Assembly: GCA_039936115.1 (NCBI GenBank)
Contig: JBDTIZ010000198.1
Location: 1 to 7,879, forward strand
DNA from: DATIJJ01 sp039936115
GTDB lineage: Bacteria > Pseudomonadota > Gammaproteobacteria > DSM-16500
Length of the DNA stretch: 7,879 nt
Direction of reading: 5' to 3'
Position numbers and translations under genes: made by a program. Below the pieces are notes generated by a model. That model worked only from the letters and a program-made list of their open reading frames with translations, ran no database searches and was not told the DNA's origin. Positions 1 through 6,741 of the stretch are shown here, piece by piece. How positions within the stretch are numbered: position 1 is the stretch's first letter; each line of letters begins with the position of its first letter.

Positions 1-11
1 GGGCTTTAAAT

Positions 12-37
12 AATAAAAAATACATTTTTATTTTTTT
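12..37. terminator. Possible weak AT-only hairpin with T-tract
   Basis: Positions 12-19 (AATAAAAA) are perfectly complementary to 25-32 (TTTTTATT) around a 5-base loop, and five more T follow at 33-37. This could end transcription of a gene lying left of the window. The stem contains only A-T pairs, so it would be weak, and the whole stretch 1-60 is A/T-rich, where such pairings arise by chance. No coding sequence is visible at the left edge to support the reading. Confidence 0.2.
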
Positions 38-67
38 AAATGAATTTTTTATGTTTTTAACTCCAGA

Positions 68-86
68 CCCCGCAACAAGTGCGGGG
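68..86. repeat. GC-rich hairpin repeat (REP-like)
   Basis: CCCCGCA at 68-74 pairs perfectly with TGCGGGG at 80-86 around the loop ACAAG. The surrounding text (CCAGA before, GTGACAG after) resembles the dispersed palindromic repeats of the form 'GTCAYCCCGC...GCGGG' that are common between genes in many proteobacteria and rickettsias; that resemblance is from memory. The right arm plus its GTGACAG tail is the apparent seed of the tandem array that begins at 79. It stands out as a GC-rich block after 60 bases of nearly pure A/T. Confidence 0.6.
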
Positions 87-219
87 TGACAGTGGTTAAA
101 GTGCAGGGTGACAGTGAGTTTAAAATGTGAGATGACAGTGGGTTTAAAATGTGAGATGACAGTGAGTTTAAAGTGCGGGATGACGGTGGGTTTAAAGTGC
201 CGAGTGATAGCGGTTTAAA
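79..219. repeat. Tandem array of about six 24-bp units
   Basis: Six head-to-tail units are readable: 79-100 (22 bp), 101-124, 125-148, 149-172, 173-196 (24 bp each) and 197-219 (23 bp), followed by a strongly decayed seventh from 220. The consensus is GTGYGRGRTGACAGTG followed by RGTTTAAA. Units 3 and 4 (125-172) differ from each other at one base only, a sign of recent duplication, while units 1 and 6 have small deletions near the TTTAAA. There are no spacers, so it is not CRISPR. A 24-bp period is a multiple of three, but no start-bearing reading frame spans it. Its role, if any, is unknown; copy number probably varies between strains. Confidence 0.85.
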
Positions 220-411
220 GTGAGAGAGGAGAGGGAGCTTTCTTTAGCGGATATTGCTGAGATAGTTTCTTTAGGGGTATTTTAGAGACACATTTCTATT
301 TCCAGCGCGCATTGTTTGTATTAACATGACAGCTAAGTTTAACTACATGAAAAAGTGCGTAATTCTGCAAAAAAGTCATAATCAAGTCAAAGGCATTGGG
401 GTTGCTAAAAT
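220..411 (+). other. Leader region of the efflux operon
   Basis: No gene is visible here on either strand. The region must contain the promoter of the pump operon unless transcription enters from further left, but I find no strong sigma-70 pair. Weak candidates are TTAACA at 321-326 (5 of 6 to the -35 consensus), with only TACATG 17 bases on, and CATAAT at 377-382 (5 of 6 to the -10 consensus), which lacks a recognisable -35. No clear inverted-repeat operator was seen. The first 20 bases are the decayed end of the tandem array. Confidence 0.4.
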
Positions 412-1926
412 ATGCGTAAGTTTGCAACACTGATTACGTTTTTAAGCGCTGCCCTCACTGGCTGTATGGTGGGGCCTAATTTTCATTCACCGAATGCGCC
501 CAACACGAATCATTATACAGAAGCGCCTCAGCCTAAAAAAACTACCAGTATTCCATCCGTTGGATCAGCCGGTAAAGTACAACATTTCATCATGGGGCGG
601 GATATTCCGGCAGAATGGTGGGCATTATTTCATTCGCCTGAAATTAATGGTTTAGTCGTCGCAGGGCTAGAAAATAGTCCAACGCTTGATGCCGCTGAAG
701 CCGCATTGCGCGTATCACAAGAGGCAGTTATTGCTCAAATTGGTACCTCTTTGTTTCCCTCGATTAGCACTCAGATATCAGGGCAGCGCCAGGCAAATTC
801 AAATGCATCCTTTACCGGTGCTAGCTCCCAAAATTTATTTAACCTTTATAATGCATCCGTTAATGTGTCATACACGCTTGATGTGTTTGGTGGCGCACGA
901 CGTGAGATTGAATCGTTGCGCGATCAGGTGGATTATCAACAATTCCAAGTAGAAGCGGCTTATCTCACATTGACCTCTAATATTGTGACGACGTCGATTA
1001 CGTTAGCCTCTTTACAAGCTCAAATTCAGGCAACCCATGAATTAATTCAAGCACAAACAAGAGTGCTGACTATTCTCAAACAACAATTCCGTTATGGCGC
1101 TGTCTCTGAAGCCAATGTTTTAACGCAAGAGACTACACTGGCGCAAACGCGCGCGACACTTCCGCCGTTGGAGCAAAGTCAGTCGCAATCTAGACATTCA
1201 TTATCTGTTTTGATTGGCGAGTTTCCTAGTGAGAGTGCGATTCCAAAAATTCAATTGGCAAAATTAAATTTACCCGCGAATTTGCCTGTTTCATTGCCTT
1301 CTGTTTTAGTACGGCAGCGACCCGATATCCGTGCATCTGAAGCTTTACTTGCAGCGGCGAGCGCCCAGATTGGTGTGGCAACTGCAAATTTATTTCCACA
1401 AATTACCCTAAATGGCTCTTTTGGTTGGCTCAGTCCAAGCACAGGTAATTTATTTGATCCCGCTAGTAAAGTATGGAGTTTTGGCGGACAAATTTTACAA
1501 CCGATTTTTAATGGCGGCGCGTTACTTTCAAAACGGCGCGGAGCGATGGATGCGTTTGATCAAGCGTATGCTCAATATCGCCAAACTGTGTTGCAAGCTT
1601 TTCAAAATGTAGCTGATACCTTGCGCGCACTAGAACATGATGCGCAAACCTTAAAAGCGCAACGACAAGCAGAAGTTGCAGCGCGTCGTTCGCTAACACT
1701 GACAACTGAGCAATATCATTTAGGTGGTGTCGATTATCTCAATTTACTCACGGCTGAGTTACAATATGAACAAACGAAAATAGCGCGTATTCAAGCACAA
1801 GCTGCGCGTTATACTGATACAGCAGCATTATTCCAAGCATTAGGCGGTGGTTGGTGGAATAGAGGAATGGCAACTTGTCTTGCCGATACTACGCGCAATG
1901 CTAAAACCTGTATTTGGAAGGGGTAA
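412..1926 (+). CDS. RND efflux outer-membrane channel lipoprotein (NodT/OprM type)
   Basis: This is the outer-membrane exit duct of the pump, expected to form a TolC-like trimer with a beta-barrel in the outer membrane and an alpha-helical tunnel in the periplasm. The 504-residue length fits the family (OprM and TolC are slightly under 500). The N-terminus is a lipoprotein signal: basic MRK, a hydrophobic core, then lipobox L15-T16-G17-C18. Residue +2 is Met rather than Asp, consistent with sorting to the outer membrane. The family motif VGPNF follows the Cys. AEWWALF lies at 67-73, two outer-membrane efflux (OEP) repeats cover roughly 75-280 and 295-490, RQRPDI lies at 301-306 in the second repeat, and VDYLNLL at 440-446. 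The ATG is the only reasonable start because an in-frame TAA lies at 406-408; the ribosome binding site is poor (GGGG at 398-401). It is the first gene of the operon, and its stop falls 8 bases before the adaptor ATG. The actual substrate cannot be read from the channel. Confidence 0.93.
   Translation: MRKFATLITFLSAALTGCMVGPNFHSPNAPNTNHYTEAPQPKKTTSIPSVGSAGKVQHFIMGRDIPAEWWALFHSPEINGLVVAGLENSPTLDAAEAALRVSQEAVIAQIGTSLFPSISTQISGQRQANSNASFTGASSQNLFNLYNASVNVSYTLDVFGGARREIESLRDQVDYQQFQVEAAYLTLTSNIVTTSITLASLQAQIQATHELIQAQTRVLTILKQQFRYGAVSEANVLTQETTLAQTRATLPPLEQSQSQSRHSLSVLIGEFPSESAIPKIQLAKLNLPANLPVSLPSVLVRQRPDIRASEALLAAASAQIGVATANLFPQITLNGSFGWLSPSTGNLFDPASKVWSFGGQILQPIFNGGALLSKRRGAMDAFDQAYAQYRQTVLQAFQNVADTLRALEHDAQTLKAQRQAEVAARRSLTLTTEQYHLGGVDYLNLLTAELQYEQTKIARIQAQAARYTDTAALFQALGGGWWNRGMATCLADTTRNAKTCIWKG
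1916..1923 (+). promoter_or_regulatory. Shine-Dalgarno for the adaptor gene
   Basis: GGAAGGGG lies inside the last codons of the channel gene and ends 11 bases before ATG 1935. It favours that ATG over the in-frame TTG at 1914, which this purine run would partly overlap. The placement suggests translation of the adaptor is coupled to termination at the TAA at 1924-1926. Confidence 0.55.
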
Positions 1927-1934
1927 GATCACTT

Positions 1935-3101
1935 ATGGAAACGCGTAAGAAATCTATCAAAATACCTATGATCATTATGCTAGTTTTACTAGTACTTTTA
2001 TTCGGCGGGATTTTTGGCTGGAAGATTTTTATGGGTGTCATGATGAAGCGGTTTTTTGCGAAAGCCCAAGCACCTGTCATCACGGTTTCAACAATGCGTG
2101 CGACTTATGCGGATTGGAAACCTACACTGACTTCAAGCGGCAGTGTACGTGCAACAAAAGGTGTCAATGTCACAGCGCAGCTTGCCGGTATGATACAAAC
2201 TATTTATTTCACGCCAGGCGCGACCGTAAAAGAGGGAGCATTGTTAGTACAACAAAATGCAGATCCTGATATTGCGCAATTACATTCATTACAAGCCAAT
2301 GAAGAGCTTGCAAAAATCACCTTACGCCGTGATACAGAACAATATAAAGTGCATGCTGTCAGTAAACAACAACTTGATACCGATAGTCAAAATCTCAAAA
2401 GCTTACAAGCACAAGTTGCCCAACAACAAGCGACGGTTGTGATGAAAACGATTACAGCGCCATTTACCGGAAAACTTGGCATTTCTGAAGTAAATCCCGG
2501 CCAGTATTTAAATCCAGGTGATAAAATCGTTTCGCTGCAAACACTCGATCCTATTTATGTTGATTTTTATCTGCCACAACAAGCCTTAGCCAAACTCAAA
2601 ATAGGTCAAGATGTAAAAGTGCATACTGATATCTATCACGATAAAATATACACCGGCAAGATCACTACGATTGATCCAGCGCTTGATACCAGTACGCGAA
2701 ATGTGGAAGTAGAAGCAACTGTGTCTAATCCCGATTATGAATTAAATCCCGGCATGTATACGACAGTTGAAGTCACAACAGGTGCACCTGAAAGTTTTAT
2801 TACACTGCCGCAAGCTGCTGTGACGTTTAATCCCTATGGTGATCTTGTTTATATCGTTCGTGATAGCGAAAAAGATGAGTCGGGCAAAACTAAATTAATC
2901 GCCAAACAATCGTTTGTCACAACGGGCCAAACACGGGGTGATCAAATTGTTATTTCAAGTGGAGTGAAGGCGGGCGACACTATCGTAACCAGCGGTCAAT
3001 TGAAATTAAAAAATGGTTCTCCTGTCACCATCAACAATGCTATAGAGCCGTCAAATAATCCGGCGCCCAAAGTGACAAACGAACACGAGCAAAAAGGATA
3101 G
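1935..3101 (+). CDS. RND efflux periplasmic adaptor (HlyD/AcrA family)
   Basis: This is the membrane-fusion protein that links the inner-membrane permease to the outer-membrane channel. From ATG 1935 it has 388 residues, close to AcrA (397). A basic start (METRKKS) leads into one membrane segment at about 10-32, with no lipobox Cys, so it is anchored by a helix rather than by lipid. The lipoyl halves are at about 77-108 (VNVTAQLAG onward) and 172-203 (ITAPFTGKLG, NPGQYLNPGD). Between them is a short helical hairpin whose tip aligns with AcrA as R132...S143-K144-Q145. A beta-barrel domain (from about 205, DPIYVDFYLP) and a membrane-proximal domain complete it. An in-frame TTG at 1914 would add 7 residues and overlap the channel gene by 13 bases; I prefer the ATG because a purine-rich ribosome site precedes it. 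The stop lies 5 bases before the permease start, consistent with one transcript and coupled translation. Confidence 0.92.
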   Translation: METRKKSIKIPMIIMLVLLVLLFGGIFGWKIFMGVMMKRFFAKAQAPVITVSTMRATYADWKPTLTSSGSVRATKGVNVTAQLAGMIQTIYFTPGATVKEGALLVQQNADPDIAQLHSLQANEELAKITLRRDTEQYKVHAVSKQQLDTDSQNLKSLQAQVAQQQATVVMKTITAPFTGKLGISEVNPGQYLNPGDKIVSLQTLDPIYVDFYLPQQALAKLKIGQDVKVHTDIYHDKIYTGKITTIDPALDTSTRNVEVEATVSNPDYELNPGMYTTVEVTTGAPESFITLPQAAVTFNPYGDLVYIVRDSEKDESGKTKLIAKQSFVTTGQTRGDQIVISSGVKAGDTIVTSGQLKLKNGSPVTINNAIEPSNNPAPKVTNEHEQKG

Positions 3102-3106
3102 GTGCG

Positions 3107-6100
3107 ATGCAGTTAACCGATCTTTTTATTAAGCGTCCCGTTTTGTCAATGGTAATTAGTTTATTACTGTTGGCATTAGGATTGCGCGCAATCGGTTCGT
3201 TGCCCATCATGCAATATCCATTTACACAAAACGCAGTGGTGACAGTCACAACAACTTACACCGGTGCAGATCCTTCTGTTGTTGCCGGATTTATTACAAC
3301 ACCGCTAGAAAATTCGATTGCGCAAGCAAACGGCATTGATTACATGACATCGAGCAGTACAGCCAGTACTAGTACAATCAGTGTAAATTTATTGTTGAAT
3401 TACGATCCTCTCAAAGCGCTTTCAGATGTTTCTTCTAAGGTGAATGCAGTCCTCAACCAATTGCCTAAAGGTTCTCAAGTGCCGGTAATCACTGTTGCTG
3501 TGGGTGAAACTATCGATTCTATGTACATTGGTTTTTATAGCAAAGTCTTAGCTAATAATAAAATTACCGATTACCTCATTCGCGTGATACAGCCCAAACT
3601 GCAAGCAGTCAATGGCGTACAAGTGGCGGAAATTCTCGGTAACCGAACATTCGCACTTCGCGCTTGGCTTGATCCTGCAAAGCTGGCTGGTTATGGCATT
3701 ACACCAGCGGAAGTTGCCACTTCACTTTCAAACAATGATTTTATTTCTGCGGTGGGTCGCACTGACGGCAATATGGTGATTGCGAATTTGACTGCAAACA
3801 CCGGTCTTACTACGACAGAACAATTTGGCAACATGATACTTAAGTCACAAAATGGTGCGATTATTCGTTTAAGAGATGTCGCTAAAGTCGATCTCGGTGC
3901 GCAAAACTATGATTCTGCCGTTAGTTTCGATGGTCAAGAAGCCATTTATGTGGGTATAAAAGTTGCGCCTGCTGCAAACTTGCTGACTGTTATCGATGAT
4001 ATTCGAAAAGCATTTCCCGATATTCAAGCGCAATTGCCAGAAGGGTTGAAAGCCAATATTGTTTATGATGCTAGCGCTTATGTTAATAGCTCGATTGCAG
4101 AAGTCATAAAATCATTAATGGAAGCATTTGCTATTGTGACCGTGGTGATTTTTTTATTTTTAGGTTCGATTAGATCCGTTCTTATTCCGCTGATTGCCAT
4201 TCCACTTTCTATTATCGGCGCATTTTTTGTAATGCTAGTGCTTGGCTACTCGATTAATTTATTAACCCTATTAGCACTCGTGCTTGCGATTGGTCTTGTT
4301 GTCGATGATGCGATTATTATCGTAGAAAATATTCAGCGACATTTAGAGGAAGGCCAAAAACCTTTGGCTGCGTCTATTCTAGGTGCTCGTGAACTCTCGG
4401 GTCCCATTGTTGCGATCACGGTGGTGCTGATTGCAGTGTATGCGCCAATTGGATTTATGGGGGGGTTAACGGGCGCATTATTTACTGAATTTGCATTTAC
4501 GCTTGCGGGTGCAGTCACAGTTTCAGCAGTTATTGCATTGACGCTTTCACCAATGATGTGTTCGAAATTTTTGAAACCGCATGTCAAAAACAAAGATAAA
4601 AAAACCTTTGTCCAACGTTTAGATGAAAAATTTGAACGACTAGAAAAATCATATGAAAAATCTTTGCATCGTGCATTAAATTTTTTACCTGTCGTTGTTG
4701 TTTTTGCCGTCATTATTTTACTGAGTAATTATTTTCTGTTTACAACATCACAATCCGAGCTTTCACCCCAAGAAGATCAAGGAATTATTATTGCTCAAGT
4801 GACGGCGCCTGCAAATTCGTCACTGAGACAAACGCAACTTTACGCTAATCAAGTTTATAGAATTTTTAAAGACTACCCAGAAACCGATCATATTTTTCAA
4901 ATTGATGGTTCGGGCGGTTTAAATATGAGTATTGTAGGTATGGTGCTTAAACCGTGGGATCAACGCACTCGCACGTCAAATCAATTGCAGCCTTTGATAC
5001 AAGAAAAGCTCAATGATATTGCGGGCGCGAAAATTGCTGCGTTTCAATTGCCTTCATTGCCGGGCGGTGGAAGTGGATTGCCAATTCAATTCGTCATTAC
5101 AACGACAGAAGATTTTAATAATCTAAATATTGTGCTGCAGAATTTCTTGGATGCGGCACACAAAACAGGCATGTTTGCTTATATCGATCCTGATCTTAAA
5201 ATCGATCAGCTTCAAACAACCGTCTTGTTAGATCGAGATAAAGCGTCAGAGTTGGGTTTGAATATGCAAGATATTGGCAATGTGTTGGGCGCAGCTTTGA
5301 GCGAAGGCTATATCAATTATTTTGATTATTCGGGACGATCTTATCAAGTTATTCCACAGATGATGCGGAGTCAGCGTTTAAACAGTAATCAATTGTTAGA
5401 TTATTATATTAAAACGGCAAATGGAAAATCAGTTCAGATCTCGACGGTTGCAAAACTTAAAAATGTGATTGTTCCAGAATCGTTAAATCATTTTCAACAA
5501 ATTAATTCTACGACCATTTCGGCGGTAGCGTTTCCGGGTGTTACGATGGGACAGGCATTGGCTAAAATGAAAGAGTTAGCCGCCACTATTTTGCCGCAAG
5601 GTTATAGTGTTGATTATGGCGCGCAGTCTCGGCAATTTATTCAAGAAGGCAGCGCGCTGGTTTTCACATTCTTTTTTGCGCTCATTATTATTTTCCTTTC
5701 ACTGGCTGCTTTATTTGAAAGTTTTCGCGATCCACTGATTGTTTTAATCAGTGTGCCGATGTCAATTTGCGGCGCGATGATTTTTGTGAGCTTAGGAGTT
5801 CATGGCGCGAGTTTGAATATTTATTCTGAAGTTGGTTTGGTGACGCTGATCGGATTGATTAGCAAGCACGGTATTTTGATCGTGCAGTTTGCGAATGATT
5901 TACAAGAGCAAGGAAAAGAAAAACGTGAGGCAATTGAAATGGCAGCTCGTATTCGATTGCGACCTATTTTGATGACGACAGCCGCGATGGTGTTAGGGGT
6001 CATTCCCTTAATTACGGCTTCAGGCGCTGGCGCTGTTAGTCGATTTAATATCGGTTTAGTGATTGCAACAGGTATATCTATTGGTACACTGTTCACCTTG

Positions 6101-6187
6101 TTTGTTGTGCCCTCTATGTATTTACTCATCGCAGATGATCTCTCACTACGAGCGAAAGAAGAGGGCGAATTAGTAGAAGTAGGATAA
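3107..6187 (+). CDS. RND multidrug efflux permease (HAE1, AcrB-like)
   Basis: This is the inner-membrane proton/drug antiporter that powers the pump and captures substrates in the periplasm. It has 1026 residues, against 1049 in AcrB. The layout is typical: TM1 at about 10-29, a large periplasmic loop to about 330, TM2-TM6 with a short loop to TM7 (about 523-545), a second large periplasmic loop to about 845, then TM8-TM12. Proton-relay residues are visible: D400 and D401 in TM4 (GLVVDDAI, equal to AcrB D407/D408), K920 in TM10 (LISKHGILIV, AcrB K940) and RLRPILMT at 950-957 in TM11 (T957, AcrB T978). The Asp pair argues for drug export rather than heavy-metal export, where one Asp is usually replaced. 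The Shine-Dalgarno AAGGA at 3094-3098 lies in the end of the adaptor gene. Specific substrates cannot be inferred. A run of seven G at 4459-4465 is in frame. The gene is complete and shows no sign of damage. Confidence 0.95.
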   Translation: MQLTDLFIKRPVLSMVISLLLLALGLRAIGSLPIMQYPFTQNAVVTVTTTYTGADPSVVAGFITTPLENSIAQANGIDYMTSSSTASTSTISVNLLLNYDPLKALSDVSSKVNAVLNQLPKGSQVPVITVAVGETIDSMYIGFYSKVLANNKITDYLIRVIQPKLQAVNGVQVAEILGNRTFALRAWLDPAKLAGYGITPAEVATSLSNNDFISAVGRTDGNMVIANLTANTGLTTTEQFGNMILKSQNGAIIRLRDVAKVDLGAQNYDSAVSFDGQEAIYVGIKVAPAANLLTVIDDIRKAFPDIQAQLPEGLKANIVYDASAYVNSSIAEVIKSLMEAFAIVTVVIFLFLGSIRSVLIPLIAIPLSIIGAFFVMLVLGYSINLLTLLALVLAIGLVVDDAIIIVENIQRHLEEGQKPLAASILGARELSGPIVAITVVLIAVYAPIGFMGGLTGALFTEFAFTLAGAVTVSAVIALTLSPMMCSKFLKPHVKNKDKKTFVQRLDEKFERLEKSYEKSLHRALNFLPVVVVFAVIILLSNYFLFTTSQSELSPQEDQGIIIAQVTAPANSSLRQTQLYANQVYRIFKDYPETDHIFQIDGSGGLNMSIVGMVLKPWDQRTRTSNQLQPLIQEKLNDIAGAKIAAFQLPSLPGGGSGLPIQFVITTTEDFNNLNIVLQNFLDAAHKTGMFAYIDPDLKIDQLQTTVLLDRDKASELGLNMQDIGNVLGAALSEGYINYFDYSGRSYQVIPQMMRSQRLNSNQLLDYYIKTANGKSVQISTVAKLKNVIVPESLNHFQQINSTTISAVAFPGVTMGQALAKMKELAATILPQGYSVDYGAQSRQFIQEGSALVFTFFFALIIIFLSLAALFESFRDPLIVLISVPMSICGAMIFVSLGVHGASLNIYSEVGLVTLIGLISKHGILIVQFANDLQEQGKEKREAIEMAARIRLRPILMTTAAMVLGVIPLITASGAGAVSRFNIGLVIATGISIGTLFTLFVVPSMYLLIADDLSLRAKEEGELVEVG

Positions 6188-6203
6188 CTAAATTAGTATG
6201 AGA

Positions 6204-6210
6204 AAGAGGT
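6204..6210 (+). promoter_or_regulatory. Ribosome binding site of the small membrane protein
   Basis: AAGAGGT precedes the ATG at 6215 by 4 bases. It is a better Shine-Dalgarno match than the one before the first pump gene and is the main reason to treat the short frame that follows as a real gene. Confidence 0.6.
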
Positions 6211-6214
6211 AGCT

Positions 6215-6565
6215 ATGTTATTTTTCCAATCATCGACCTGTATTGAAAATCTTGTTCGTGCGGGCGTGTTTTTATTAAATTGTGTGACACCTAGCGCAGA
6301 AGCATTTGAAGCTGGGGTTCAGAGTTTGAAGAACGGCGCTGAGGAGTTGGCGGCGGTTCTTCTTCAATCGAATGCTACTACGCCTGAAAATAATCACAGC
6401 CGTGAGGTTAGTTCGACTCTTGAAATAGTTATTGGGGCTACAGTTGGTTTACTCTGCGTTACAGGTGTTGTGTTAGGTTGTCGATCAATTCGGCGAAGTG
6501 CAGAGCTTGCCAATAATTCGCATGAGAGTGAGCAATATAGGTCTCTTAATATGGGCGCACTATAG
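6215..6565 (+). CDS. Small membrane protein of unknown function
   Basis: I do not recognise this 116-residue protein. It has a hydrophobic N-terminal stretch at about 13-24 followed by TPSAEA (25-30), which could be a signal peptide cleaved after A30. Next comes a polar, Ala/Glu-rich and Asn-rich segment (31-70), then one strong membrane helix at about 71-88 (EIVIGATVG onward) ending in C89-R-S-I-R-R. A polar tail of about 25 residues follows. The positive charges after the helix put the C-terminus in the cytoplasm, giving a type I topology. It begins 27 bases after the permease stop with a good ribosome site and no terminator between, so it may be the last gene of the pump operon, perhaps as an accessory subunit; that is inference from position alone. 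The stop lies just before a palindromic element. A chance frame is possible but less likely. Confidence 0.65.
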   Translation: MLFFQSSTCIENLVRAGVFLLNCVTPSAEAFEAGVQSLKNGAEELAAVLLQSNATTPENNHSREVSSTLEIVIGATVGLLCVTGVVLGCRSIRRSAELANNSHESEQYRSLNMGAL

Positions 6566-6567
6566 CC

Positions 6568-6671
6568 GCTTTTGTAGGGGCGAACCTATGTGTTCGCCCT
6601 GCGGCCTTCAATACACAAATGTTATCTCTTCGATGAAGAGGGCGAACACACAGGTTTGCCCCTACAAAAAC
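6568..6671. repeat. Palindromic intergenic element, copy 1
   Basis: Arms 6570-6600 and 6639-6669 are complementary at 29 of 31 positions, with one G-T and one A-C mismatch, around a 38-base centre (6601-6638). A further G-C pair at 6568/6671 extends it. Each arm is itself a small hairpin: GGGCGAA 6578-6584 with TTCGCCC 6593-6599, and GGGCGAA 6640-6646 with TTTGCCC 6655-6661. The element starts 2 bases after the stop of the small membrane protein. A second copy in the same orientation follows queA. Sequences beginning TGTAGGGGCGAACC are, from memory, a widespread type of dispersed intergenic palindrome. No target-site duplication or transposase is seen. The right end is followed by A's rather than T's, so it does not look like a classical plus-strand terminator. 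Confidence 0.85.
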
Positions 6672-6683
6672 ATCGCCCACGTA

Positions 6684-6711
6684 TTGCATATCCCATTTCA
6701 ACCTGTACACT
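6684..6711 (+). promoter_or_regulatory. Possible queA promoter
   Basis: TTGCAT at 6684-6689 and TACACT at 6706-6711 are spaced by 16 bases, with TG directly upstream of the -10-like box. Transcription would start near 6718, giving a leader of about 24 bases. The -10 box matches 4 of 6 and the -35 only 3 of 6, so this is a weak call. It is supported mainly by need: copy 1 of the palindrome separates queA from the genes upstream. Confidence 0.3.
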
Positions 6712-6741
6712 ATCCGATCTTTTTAGTTACGAGTAAGTGTC

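Noticed and set aside
79..219. Regular short repeats suggesting a CRISPR array
   Set aside because: The units abut directly with no unique spacers, the 24-bp period is the repeat itself, and no cas genes are nearby.
403..411. Extended -10-like TGCTAAAAT just before the first pump gene
   Set aside because: A transcript started from it would begin after the ATG at 412, and no -35 box is at the right distance; an in-frame stop upstream rules out another start.
4333..4713. 126-codon open frame on the minus strand
   Set aside because: It lies wholly inside the permease gene, has low-complexity composition typical of an antisense shadow, and no ribosome site of note.
5852..5875. His after the TM10 Lys (SKH in place of AcrB AKN) as an unusual proton-relay change
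   Set aside because: The Lys is retained, and KHGILIV is, to my memory, common in one branch of HAE1 permeases, so it marks the subfamily rather than an anomaly.
5821..6129. 102-codon open frame on the minus strand
   Set aside because: It is antisense to the conserved TM10-TM12 region of the permease; the plus-strand protein explains the sequence fully.
3107..6187. Heavy-metal (CusA-type) permease
   Set aside because: TM4 has the Asp-Asp pair typical of drug exporters, no Met-rich metal-binding stretch was seen, and the overall length and adaptor type fit drug pumps.
6568..6671. Palindrome as a rho-independent terminator of the pump operon
   Set aside because: On the plus strand the long stem is followed by A's and mixed sequence rather than a T-run, and the 38-base loop is too long for a typical intrinsic terminator; an effect on transcript ends is still possible.
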